A DNA stretch of 64,000 nt from assembly GCF_036014015.1 (NCBI RefSeq), contig NZ_CP107905.1, positions 8,432,001-8,496,000 on the forward strand, written 5' to 3'. Position numbers and translations under genes: made by a program. The notes below the pieces were generated by a model, which worked only from the letters and a program-made list of their open reading frames with translations, was not told where the DNA came from and searched no databases. Of the stretch, positions 57,342-64,000 are shown one piece after another; the stretch's first letter is position 1, and each line of letters starts with the position of its first letter. The stretch is from Streptomyces sp. NBC_00457 (GTDB lineage: Bacteria > Actinomycetota > Actinomycetes > Streptomycetales > Streptomycetaceae).

Positions 57342-57945
57342 GGCGCCCCCGGCCGCGGAGGTCCGCCGGTTCAGCCGGGCCGAACGGTGGGTGCACCGGC
57401 TGACCGCAGCGCTGATGGGCGTCTGCGTGGTCACGGCGGCCGTTCTCTACCTGCCCGAACTCGCCGAACTCGTCGGCCGCCGCGAGCTGGTGGTCCGTAT
57501 CCACGAATGGGCCGGACTCGCCCTGCCGGTCCCGGTGCTGGCCGGTCTCGTCTCCCGGGCCTTCCGTTCCGACCTGCGCTTCCTGAACCGCTTCGGCCCG
57601 CACGACCGGGTCTGGCTGCGCGCGGCCCTGCACCGCGACAAGCGGGCGGCGGCCCGTCCGGCGGGCAAGTTCAACGCCGGGCAGAAGATCTACTCCGCCT
57701 GGATCGCCGGTGCCACGCTGGTGATGCTGGGCACGGGCCTGATCATGTGGTTCACCCACCTCACTCCGCTGATGTGGCGCACCAGCGCGACCTTCGTCCA
57801 CGACTGGCTCGCCCTCACCATCGGCATCGTCCTCGCCGGCCACATCGGCATGGCACTCGCGGACCCGGAGGCCCGTCGCGGTCTGCGCACGGGGTCGGTG
57901 TCGCGGGAGTGGGCGGACCGGGAGCATTCCCTCTGGCGGCCGTGA
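57325..57945 (+). CDS. Cytochrome b561-type membrane heme protein
   Basis: A 206-residue protein with four helices, of the b/b6 group. Histidines suited to heme binding lie at the start (RFSRAERWVHRLTAALMG), in VRIHEWAGLALPVPV and in THLTPLMWRTSATFVHDWLALTIGIVLAGHIGMAL. It is translationally coupled to the molybdoenzyme (17-bp overlap), so the pair makes a quinol-linked membrane redox enzyme. Confidence 0.92.
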   Translation: MSLRAEAPPAAEVRRFSRAERWVHRLTAALMGVCVVTAAVLYLPELAELVGRRELVVRIHEWAGLALPVPVLAGLVSRAFRSDLRFLNRFGPHDRVWLRAALHRDKRAAARPAGKFNAGQKIYSAWIAGATLVMLGTGLIMWFTHLTPLMWRTSATFVHDWLALTIGIVLAGHIGMALADPEARRGLRTGSVSREWADREHSLWRP

Positions 57946-57995
57946 ACGGGGTCGTGCCGCCCCTGCCGCGATGGGTCATCTGTCGGCCGCGGCAC

Positions 57996-58063
57996 CGTTG
58001 TGGCTGGTCGCGCCCACGCGGCGGAGCCGCATATTGATACAGCCCCGCGCCCCTTTGGGGCGC
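57996..58063 (+). repeat. Intergenic hairpin repeat, copy R8 (long form)
   Basis: Long form almost identical to R7: GTTGTGGCTGGTCGCGCC, GCGGCGGAGCCGC, CATATTGATACAG, and the GCGCCCC-TTT-GGGGCGC stem at 58047-58063. It ends one base from the stop codon of the idnD-like gene and serves convergent genes. Confidence 0.85.
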
Positions 58064-58064
58064 C

Positions 58065-59090
58065 TCAGTTGCCGAAGTCGAGCAGCACCTTGCACGACCG
58101 GCTGCGGTCCGCCGCCAAGGCGAACGCCGACTCCGCCTCCCGCACCGGCACCACCGCGCTCACCAGCCCGTCGAACGACGGCTCTGCCGCGAGCAGCTTC
58201 AGCGCCTCGTCGAACTCCGTGTCGAAGCGGAACGCCCCGCGCAGCTCTATCTCGCGGCTCACCACCAGGTTGCCCGGGAAGGGGCTCTGACCCGGCGGCA
58301 GCATCCCGAGCTGCACGACGGTCCCGCCGCGCCGCACCAGTCGCAGGCACGCGTCCAGGCCCGCGGCCACCCCGGACGCCTCGATCGCGGTGTCCACCTC
58401 GGACGGCCACCCGGGGTCGGACGGATCGTCGGCCCGTACGACGGTGTCGGCGCCGGCGATGCGTGCGTACCGCAGTGCCTCCGGCAGCAGGTCCGTCACC
58501 GTGACGTGCCCGGCCCCCGCCGCCTTCGCCGCCGCGACCACCAGGCAGCCGATGGGCCCGGCGCCGGTGACCAGGACGTGCCGCCCGGCCACCTCGCCGG
58601 CCCGGCGCACGGCGTGCAGGGCCACGGACAACGGCTCGGCGAGCGCGGCCCGGCGCGGTTCCAGGCCGGTAGGGAGGGGCCGCAACTGGTCCGCGGGCAC
58701 GGTGAAACGGCCCGCGAATCCGCCCTGGACGTGCGGGAATCGGGCCGCGCTGCCCAGGTACCGCGTGTCCCGGCAGACGTTCCGCCGCCCGTCCGCGCAC
58801 TCCGGGCAGACCCCGCACGGCGTGGCCGGGTGCACCGCGACGGCCGTACCGGGCAAGGGACCCGAGCCGCCGGCGCCGTACGAGACGACCGTCCCGACCA
58901 CCTCGTGTCCGAGCACCATCGGCTCCTTGAGGCGGAAGTCGCCGACCCCGCCGTGGAGCCAGTAGTGCAGGTCGGAGCCGCAGACCCCGCCGTAGCGGAC
59001 GGCGACGAGCGCCTCGCCGGGGCCGGGGGACGGGGCCTCCAGCTCGTCGACGCGCAGATCGCCCTGACCGTGGATCACACAACTCAGCAT
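58065..59090 (-). CDS. idnD: L-idonate 5-dehydrogenase-type zinc dehydrogenase
   Basis: A 341-residue medium-chain dehydrogenase. YGGVCGSDLHYWLHGGVGDFRLKEPMVLGHEVVGTV carries the catalytic zinc Cys and His/Glu; the structural zinc cysteines are CGVCPECADGRRNVC; YLGSAARFPHVQGGFAGRF and the fold VTGAGPIGCLVVAAAKAAGA match E. coli IdnD closely by eye. It would oxidise L-idonate to 5-ketogluconate. It is last in a four-gene operon with the IdnO-like SDR 16 bp upstream, GntP and gluconokinase, which supports the assignment. Confidence 0.88.
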   Translation of the reverse strand: MLSCVIHGQGDLRVDELEAPSPGPGEALVAVRYGGVCGSDLHYWLHGGVGDFRLKEPMVLGHEVVGTVVSYGAGGSGPLPGTAVAVHPATPCGVCPECADGRRNVCRDTRYLGSAARFPHVQGGFAGRFTVPADQLRPLPTGLEPRRAALAEPLSVALHAVRRAGEVAGRHVLVTGAGPIGCLVVAAAKAAGAGHVTVTDLLPEALRYARIAGADTVVRADDPSDPGWPSEVDTAIEASGVAAGLDACLRLVRRGGTVVQLGMLPPGQSPFPGNLVVSREIELRGAFRFDTEFDEALKLLAAEPSFDGLVSAVVPVREAESAFALAADRSRSCKVLLDFGN

Positions 59091-59106
59091 CGATGCCTCC
59101 CGGGCG

Positions 59107-59868
59107 TCACAGCACGCTGGTCATTCCGCCGTCGACGTACAGCACTTGTCCGCTGATGAAGTCCGCGGCGGGCGAGGCGAGGAACAGCACCCCGCCGACC
59201 AGGTCCTCCGTACGGCCCCAGCGGCCGGCCGGGGTACGCCTGCGCACCCAGGCGCTGAACTCCTCGTCCGCGACGAGGGGTTCGGTCAGTTCCGTCTCGA
59301 TGTAGCCGGGGCCGAGGCCGTTGACCTGCACGCCGGAAGGGCCCCAGTCGGCGCACATGCCTTTGGTGAGCATCTTGAGGGCGCCCTTGGTGGCGGCGTA
59401 GGGCGCGATGCCGGGGCGGGCCACCTCGCTCTGCAGCGAGCAGATGTTGATGATCTTGCCGTGGCCGCGTTCCGTCATCCGGCGCGCCGCCTCGCGGCCG
59501 ACCAGGAACGCGCTGGTCAGGTTGGTGTTCAGGATCCGATGCCAGTCCGCGTCGGTGAACTCCAGGAGCGGGGCCCGCAATTGCATCCCCGCGTTGTTGA
59601 CCAGGATGTCGAGCGGGCCCACCCGCTCTTCGACCTCCGCTGTCCCGGCGGCCACCGAGGGCCCGTCGGTGACGTCGAACACCGCGGTGTGGACGTCGCC
59701 GGGCAGTTCGGACGCGGCCTTGGCAAGGCGCTGCTCGTCCCGTCCGTTGAGGACGACCGTGCAGCCCGCCTCCAGCAGTCCGCGGGCGAGCGCGAGGCCG
59801 ATGCCGCGGCTGGAGCCGGTGACCAGGGCCGTGCGGCCGGTGATGTCGAAGAGGGGGTGAGCCGTCAT
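59107..59868 (-). CDS. idnO: Gluconate 5-dehydrogenase (IdnO-type SDR)
   Basis: A 253-residue SDR. TGSSRGIGLALARGL binds the cofactor, and NNAGMQLRAPLLEF, INICSLQSEVARPGIAPYAATKGALKMLTKGMCADW and RRTPAGRWGRTEDLVGGVLFLASPAADFISGQVLYVDGG follow the E. coli IdnO pattern almost motif by motif. It interconverts 5-ketogluconate and gluconate. The ATG at 59868 begins MTAHPLFDITG. It sits between gntP and the idnD-like gene. Confidence 0.9.
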   Translation of the reverse strand: MTAHPLFDITGRTALVTGSSRGIGLALARGLLEAGCTVVLNGRDEQRLAKAASELPGDVHTAVFDVTDGPSVAAGTAEVEERVGPLDILVNNAGMQLRAPLLEFTDADWHRILNTNLTSAFLVGREAARRMTERGHGKIINICSLQSEVARPGIAPYAATKGALKMLTKGMCADWGPSGVQVNGLGPGYIETELTEPLVADEEFSAWVRRRTPAGRWGRTEDLVGGVLFLASPAADFISGQVLYVDGGMTSVL

Positions 59869-59914
59869 CGTCGTATGCCTCCTATGTCGCCAAGTCCCTA
59901 ATTCACCCAAGGCC

Positions 59915-61312
59915 CTAAATCACCAAGGACAACAGCAGGACGATGCCGCCCGCGACCACCGAGATGATCGTCTCCATGACGGACCAGGTCTTGATCGTCT
60001 GGCCGACGGTCAGGCCGAAGTACTCCTTCACCAGCCAGAATCCGGCGTCATTGACATGGCTGAAGAAGAGCGAACCGGCGCCGATGGCGAGGACCAGCAG
60101 GGCGGTCTCCGTGGTGGACATGCCGGCCGCGAGCGGGGCCACCAGGCCGGCCGCCGAGACCGTCGCCACCGTCGCCGAACCGGTCGCGAGCCGGATCGCC
60201 ACCGCGATCAGCCAGGCCAGCAGCAGGGCCGGGATCGACCAGTCCTCGGAGATCTCCAGGATCATCTGGCCCACACCGGAGTCGATCAGCGTCTGCTTGA
60301 AACCGCCGCCCGCGCCGACGATCAGCAGGATCCCTGCGATGGGCGCGAGGCCCTTCTCGACCAGCCCGGAGACCCGCTCCTTGGCGAAGCCCGCGGGCCG
60401 CAGCAGCGTGAAGATGCCCAGCAGCACGGAGGCGAGCAGGGCGATCAGCGGGGAGCCGATGACGTCGAAGACGCGCTGCGTCGTGTTCTCGGGGTCGTCG
60501 ATGACGATGTCGACGAGCGCCTTGGACAGCATCAGGACGACCGGCAGCAGGATGGTGGTGAGGGTCGCGCCGAAGCCGGGGCGGTTCTCCAGTTCCTCGG
60601 AGGCGCGCTGGGGGATCATCTTGTCCGGGGCGGGGACGTCGACCCAGCGGGCCGCGTACCGCGAGAACAGCGGGCCGGCGATGATCACCGTCGGGATGGC
60701 GACGAGCACGCCGAGCGCCAGCGTGACACCCAGGTTGGCCTTGACCGCGTCGATCGCGACCAGCGGGCCGGGGTGCGGCGGCACCAGGCCGTGCATCACG
60801 GACAGGCCCGCGAGCGCCGGGATGCCGATGCGCATCAGGGAGTAGTTGCCGCGCTTGGCGACCATCAGCACGACCGGGATCAGCAGCACGACACCGACCT
60901 CGAAGAACAGCGGCAGACCGATCACCGAGGCGATCAGCACCATCGCCCACGGCATCGAACGGCCGCTCGCCTTCGCGAGGATCGTGTCGACGATCTCGTC
61001 CGCGCCGCCGGAGTCGGCGAGCATCTTGCCGAGGATCGCGCCCAGCGCGATCAGGACGCCCACGCCCGCGACGGTGGTCCCGAGTCCGGTGGTGAAGCTG
61101 GTGATCGCCTTGTCCAGCGGCGCCCCGGCGAACGCGCCGAGCGCCAGCGACCCGATGGTCAGCGACAGAAAGGCGTGCAGCTTGAACTTGGTGATGAGCA
61201 GGACGATGACGGCGATGCCCGCCAGGACGGCGATGCCCAGCTGAGCGTGGCCGGCCGAGGTGATGGGCTCGACGGTGTCCGCTGCCAGCAGCTCGGCGTT
61301 GAGTCTGGTCAC
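59915..61312 (-). CDS. gntP: GntP-family gluconate/idonate:H+ symporter
   Basis: A 465-residue importer with about 12 to 14 helices. FKLHAFLSLTIGSLALGAFAG, LALGAILGKMLADSGGADEIVDTIL, GIPALAGLSVMHGLVPPHPGPLVAIDAVKANLG and GAGSLFFSHVNDAGFWLVKEYFGLTVGQT are hallmark GntP segments. The start is a GTG at 61312. It is second in the operon after the kinase, and should bring in gluconate or idonate. Confidence 0.95.
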   Translation of the reverse strand: MTRLNAELLAADTVEPITSAGHAQLGIAVLAGIAVIVLLITKFKLHAFLSLTIGSLALGAFAGAPLDKAITSFTTGLGTTVAGVGVLIALGAILGKMLADSGGADEIVDTILAKASGRSMPWAMVLIASVIGLPLFFEVGVVLLIPVVLMVAKRGNYSLMRIGIPALAGLSVMHGLVPPHPGPLVAIDAVKANLGVTLALGVLVAIPTVIIAGPLFSRYAARWVDVPAPDKMIPQRASEELENRPGFGATLTTILLPVVLMLSKALVDIVIDDPENTTQRVFDVIGSPLIALLASVLLGIFTLLRPAGFAKERVSGLVEKGLAPIAGILLIVGAGGGFKQTLIDSGVGQMILEISEDWSIPALLLAWLIAVAIRLATGSATVATVSAAGLVAPLAAGMSTTETALLVLAIGAGSLFFSHVNDAGFWLVKEYFGLTVGQTIKTWSVMETIISVVAGGIVLLLSLVI

Positions 61313-61385
61313 GGGTGTTCCCTTGCAGGTACGGGGATGGGGAGAGGGGCGTGGGGGGTTGCCCGGATGACCGGGAGAATCGGGG

Positions 61386-61913
61386 TTACTGAGTCGGCTC
61401 GGGGAGCGCCGCGAGGGCGGTCATGGCCCGCTCGGTGATCTCCTCGGGGCTGCCGGAGACGTCCACCGCGACGCCCGCCTCGTCCGGCTCCAGCGGCTGG
61501 AGCGTGGCGAACTGGGAGTCGAGGAGGGCCGTCGGCATGAAGTGGCCCTGGCGGTGTGCCATCCGGTCCTCGATGAGGGCACGGTCGCCGGTGAGGTGCA
61601 CGAAGACGATGCCGGGGGCCGCGGCCCGCAGCCGGTCGCGGTACGACCGTTTCAGCGCGGAGCAGCTGACCGCCCCGCCAAGACCCGCCCGCCCGTGCGC
61701 CCAGGAGCCGATGGCGTCCAGCCAGGGCCACCGGTCCTCGTCGGTGAGCGGGGTGCCGGCCGACATCTTGGCGATGTTGGCCGGCGGGTGGAAGTCGTCG
61801 CCCTCGGCGTACGGGACGCCGAGCCGGGCGGCGAGCAGGGGACCGATGGTGGTCTTGCCGGTGCCCGCGACACCCATGACCACGACGACATGGGGGGAAC
61901 GCAGCTGCTTCAT
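61386..61913 (-). CDS. gntK: Gluconokinase
   Basis: A 175-residue P-loop kinase: VVVMGVAGTGKTTIGPLLAARLGVPYAEGDDFHPPANIAKMSAGTPLTDEDRWPWLDAIG is the standard start, and GVAGTGKTT is Walker A. CSALKRSYRDRLR and MAHRQGHFMPTALLDSQFATLQPLE also match GntK. It phosphorylates gluconate to 6-phosphogluconate, feeding the pentose phosphate route. ATG 61913 has GAGAG upstream and gives the usual 175 residues; ATG 61937 is possible. It is first in the operon and divergent from its regulator. Confidence 0.95.
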   Translation of the reverse strand: MKQLRSPHVVVVMGVAGTGKTTIGPLLAARLGVPYAEGDDFHPPANIAKMSAGTPLTDEDRWPWLDAIGSWAHGRAGLGGAVSCSALKRSYRDRLRAAAPGIVFVHLTGDRALIEDRMAHRQGHFMPTALLDSQFATLQPLEPDEAGVAVDVSGSPEEITERAMTALAALPEPTQ

Positions 61914-62018
61914 CGTGCTCTCACTGTCTGCATGCATGTCTCCGTCGACACGTGCCTCGAAAAATCTGAATGAACTGAAGCTCATTAGGTACGACGAATT
62001 CAAGAGTCTGTGACAAAT

Positions 62019-62029
62019 AAGTCTGACTT
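62019..62029. promoter_or_regulatory. FadR-type operator in the gntK - gntR gap
   Basis: AAGTCTGACTT is an 11-bp palindrome around T with the GT-N3-AC core expected for FadR-subfamily GntR proteins. A related AGTCTG lies 15 bp to the left (62005-62010). The gap is AT-rich, and this lies between the divergent starts. Confidence 0.6.
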
Positions 62030-62063
62030 TTTGATTCCGTGACCTTCCCCGTACGCTGAGTGC

Positions 62064-62765
62064 ATGAGCGCACCGGGCCGGGGGCTGCACGGCCATGTAC
62101 TGGAATGCCTCGGTCCCGCGATCACCGCGGGCGAGTACCCGCCGGGCAGTGTCCTGCGCACGGACGAACTTGCCCAGCGGTTCGACGTGTCACGCTCGGT
62201 GATGCGCGAGGCGGTCCGCGTTCTCGAGTCCATGCACCTGGTCGAGTCCCGCCGCCGCGTGGGCGTCACGGTCCGGCCCAAGGCCGAGTGGAATGTGTAC
62301 GACCCTCAGGTCATCCGCTGGCGGCTGGACGGCGCCGACCGCCCCCGGCAACTGCGCTCCCTCACCGTGCTGCGCTCCGCGATCGAGCCGGTCGCCGCGG
62401 GCCTCGCCGCCAAGCACGCCACCGCCGAGCAGTGCGCCGAACTCACCGAGTGCGCCCTCGGCATGGTCGCCCACTCCAAGGGGCACCAGCTGGAGGGCTA
62501 CCTCCTCCACGACGTCGCCTTCCACCGGGTGATCCTCAACGCCTCCGGGAACGAGATGTTCGCCCGCCTCGGGGACGTCGTCGCCGAGGTCCTCGCGGGC
62601 CGCACCCATCACGACGTCATGTTCGACGACCCCGACCCGGCCGCCGTCACCCTGCACGTCCAGGTCGCCGAGGCGGTCCGCGCGGGCGACGCGACCCGCG
62701 CCGAGCACCTGACGAGAGAAATCACCGAGGGCGCCCTCCAGGAACTGGACATCCTCGCGCCCTAG
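62064..62765 (+). CDS. gntR: FadR-subfamily GntR repressor of the gluconate operon
   Basis: A 233-residue regulator. The winged HTH spans about 10-75 (ITAGEYPPGSVLRTDELAQRFDVSRSVMREAVRVLESMHLVESRRRVGVTV), and an FCD ligand domain spans about 95-225 with metal-type residues (LHDVAFHRVILNASGNEMFARL, HVQVAEAVRAGDATRAEHLTREI). It is divergent from gntK, so gluconate or 6-phosphogluconate is the likely inducer. Its TAG stop overlaps the convergent YchJ stop within CTAG. Confidence 0.92.
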   Translation: MSAPGRGLHGHVLECLGPAITAGEYPPGSVLRTDELAQRFDVSRSVMREAVRVLESMHLVESRRRVGVTVRPKAEWNVYDPQVIRWRLDGADRPRQLRSLTVLRSAIEPVAAGLAAKHATAEQCAELTECALGMVAHSKGHQLEGYLLHDVAFHRVILNASGNEMFARLGDVVAEVLAGRTHHDVMFDDPDPAAVTLHVQVAEAVRAGDATRAEHLTREITEGALQELDILAP

Positions 62766-63187
62766 TCGGCCAGGAACTCCCCGTCGACGTACACCCACGC
62801 GCCCTCCACCCGCTCGAACCGGCTGCGCTCGTGCAGTGAGCCGCCCCGGTACGAGGCGCGGAAGGTGACCGTCCCGGTGGCGTGGAACGCCGACCCTTCA
62901 CCCGTGCCGAGGATCTCCAGCCCCGTCCACTTCATCCCGGGATCGAACTCGACCCGCGCGGGCCGCGTCCGCGGATGCCAGGTGCGCAGCAGATACGCCT
63001 CGTCCCGTTTCGTAAAAGCGCTGTAACGCGAGCGCATCAGCGCCTCCGCGGTCGGTGCCGTCGCGTCCCCCCGATGAAACCGGCCACAGCACTTCTCGTA
63101 CGTCTCCGCAAGACCGCACGGGCAGGAACGTGTGTGCGCGGCGATGGAAGCGCGTTCTGGCCGGTGAGCCGCGTTGCGTCGGGACAT
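62762..63187 (-). CDS. YchJ-family protein with SEC-C zinc motif
   Basis: A 141-residue protein. The N-terminal SEC-C-like motif is SCPCGLAETYEKCCGRFHRG. It is followed by the YchJ domain (TAEALMRSRYSAFTKRDEAYLLRTWHPRTRP ... FRASYRGGSLHERSRFERVEGAWVYVDGEFL). ATG 63187 gives the usual length; the frame extends upstream without a ribosome site. The molecular role of YchJ is not established. Confidence 0.93.
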   Translation of the reverse strand: MSRRNAAHRPERASIAAHTRSCPCGLAETYEKCCGRFHRGDATAPTAEALMRSRYSAFTKRDEAYLLRTWHPRTRPARVEFDPGMKWTGLEILGTGEGSAFHATGTVTFRASYRGGSLHERSRFERVEGAWVYVDGEFLAD

Positions 63188-63554
63188 GTCTCCATTCTGC
63201 GCCAACACCGGGTGTGAAGAGATCGTGGAGCATCCGTTCCGACGCGCGCACATCGCGTGCGAGTCATGTTCGGCACCCTCCATGGAACCTCCCTCAGGGC
63301 TGGCGTGAACACGCCTTGTATGCCAACTGCATACTCACCAAGGTGGGTTGCGCACATGAGCATCAGGAGTCACAAGCGCGCTGCTTGTCCTGGACGGCCG
63401 TCCGTCCGGGAACTGACGGGGGAAAGCTGATGCGGTGTCCGTGGACCGGCCGCGTAGTCACGCGCCGGGGGTCTCTGCGTGCGCCGGAACGGACCTCACC
63501 CTCTGCCGCCTCTTGGTGCCTTTGACCGGTGCCTGAGAAGGGATTGGAGGGGGA
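63188..63554. promoter_or_regulatory. Upstream region of the contractile injection system
   Basis: This 367-bp gap precedes the sheath gene. It contains a perfect inverted repeat GTATGC-CAACT-GCATAC at 63318-63334, a possible operator. Two mini open frames on the plus strand overlap as TGATG: 63356-63430 (24 residues, MSIRSHKRAACPG...) with AGGTGGG upstream, and 63430-63525 (31 residues, MRCPWTGRVV...) with GGGGGAAAG upstream. They might be a leader peptide pair but I cannot support them as genes. Confidence 0.4.
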
Positions 63555-64000
63555 ATGCCGACGAATGCAGTGAGCGCCGCCAGGCCGACGTACCCGGGCG
63601 TCTACGTCGAAGAGCTTCCCAGCAGCACCCGCACGGTCTCCGCCGTGACCACTTCGGTGACCGCCTTCGTGGGTCACACACGGCGCGGTCCGCTGAACGA
63701 GCCGGTGCGCGTCACCGGCTTCGCCGAGTTCGAGCGCCGCTTCGGCGGACTCAGCTCGCAGAGCGCCGTCGCGTACGCGGTGCACCAGTTCTTCGCCAAC
63801 GGCGGCTCCGTCGCCGTGATCGTCCGGGTCGCCAAGGCCGGCAGCGGCAAGGCCGCATGCGTCGTCCTGGAGTCCACCGAGGGCCACAGCGAGTCCCGCG
63901 TCCTCGAAGTCCACGCCAAGGAACCCGGCGTGTGGGGCAACGGCCTGCGCGTCGCCGTCGACTACGACACGCCCCACCCCGACGAGACCTTCAACCTGCG
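63555..64000 (+). CDS. Contractile injection system / phage-tail-like sheath protein (5' part)
   Basis: The first 148 residues of a sheath protein, cut by the window edge. MPTNAVSAARPTYPGVYVEELPSSTRTVSAVTTSVTAFVGHTRRGPLNEPVRVTGFAEFERRFGG is the conserved start of extracellular contractile injection and R-tailocin sheaths; YAVHQFFANGGSVAVIVRV follows. GGAGGGG at 63546-63552 precedes the ATG. Streptomyces carry a conserved CIS locus whose first structural gene is this sheath. No prophage genes (integrase, capsid, repressor) lie to the left, which favours a resident CIS over a prophage. Confidence 0.92.
   Translation, partial: MPTNAVSAARPTYPGVYVEELPSSTRTVSAVTTSVTAFVGHTRRGPLNEPVRVTGFAEFERRFGGLSSQSAVAYAVHQFFANGGSVAVIVRVAKAGSGKAACVVLESTEGHSESRVLEVHAKEPGVWGNGLRVAVDYDTPHPDETFNL

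Noticed and set aside
63356..63525. Two overlapping mini genes before the sheath gene
   Set aside because: Both have ribosome-like sites, but the products have no motif and the length is near chance. Kept as an observation, not as genes.
63555..64000. Prophage tail region
   Set aside because: The sheath is preceded by housekeeping genes (YchJ, gntR) with no phage genes. A resident contractile injection system is the simpler reading.

Overview
The window is chromosomal DNA of a Streptomyces species or a very close relative. GC is very high, long false open frames run antisense to nearly every gene, GTG starts and 4-bp start/stop overlaps are common, and the gene content is typical of the genus: SoxR with a full [2Fe-2S] motif, an ECF sigma/anti-sigma pair, a class F sortase, many TetR regulators and, at the right edge, the first gene of a contractile injection system. 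About 61 protein genes fill nearly all of the sequence. I saw no rRNA, tRNA, CRISPR array, transposase or integrase.

Layout. 0-10.4 kb: secreted subtilase, secreted SGNH esterase, membrane Ser/Thr kinase, then a divergent locus in which a DUF4331 - TPR - NicO (Ni/Co permease) set faces an ECF sigma factor and its zinc anti-sigma factor; both sides carry the same sigma-K-like promoter. 10.4-17.9 kb: small unknown protein, CaiB-type CoA transferase, a drug-type ABC exporter under a divergent TetR with two operator copies, an orphan type-ISP specificity-domain protein, and homogentisate dioxygenase with a GntR regulator. 18-25 kb: lipoprotein, TetR, a molybdopterin oxidoreductase, a citrate-type transporter and an MFS protein. 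24.6-27.9 kb: class F sortase with its probable substrate, an orphan sugar-type ABC ATPase, and a DUF3574 protein. 27.9-37.9 kb: aldehyde and alcohol dehydrogenases, transporters, an acyl-CoA dehydrogenase, MaoC hydratase, three regulators and SoxR. 38-45 kb: a frameshifted BKACE gene beside a 27-bp minisatellite, a zinc-ribbon protein with a tiny upstream gene, penicillin acylase, an alpha/beta hydrolase and a NamZ-like muramidase. 45.5-51 kb: two convergent operons (SDR - acyl-CoA ligase - TetR, and aminoglycoside-phosphotransferase-like kinase - acyl-CoA dehydrogenase) with the composition expected for 4-hydroxyacyl-CoA (levulinate-type) catabolism. 51-58 kb: DUF202 pair, NUDIX, EamA, a TPR-like protein, an APC permease and a membrane sulfite-oxidase-type/cytochrome b pair. 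58-62.8 kb: an idonate/gluconate operon with its FadR-type repressor. 62.8-64 kb: YchJ and the truncated sheath gene.

Three patterns tie distant genes together. First, TetR-type palindromes are shared: CATACCG(A/T)CCGGT at four loci, AAACTAAC-type sites at two loci 6.6 kb apart, and CTAAGC-N4-GCTNA(G/C)-type sites at two promoters. Second, a repeat family ending in a GCGCCCC/GGGGCGC hairpin occurs eight times between genes, mostly at 3' ends, where it probably acts as a terminator. Third, several short duplications or insertions have changed genes: a palindromic element in the kinase gene at 49.8-51.0 kb, a triplicated start-codon region before the NUDIX gene, and the minisatellite at 38 kb.

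All functional statements rest on motif recognition by eye and family knowledge; no database search was run.
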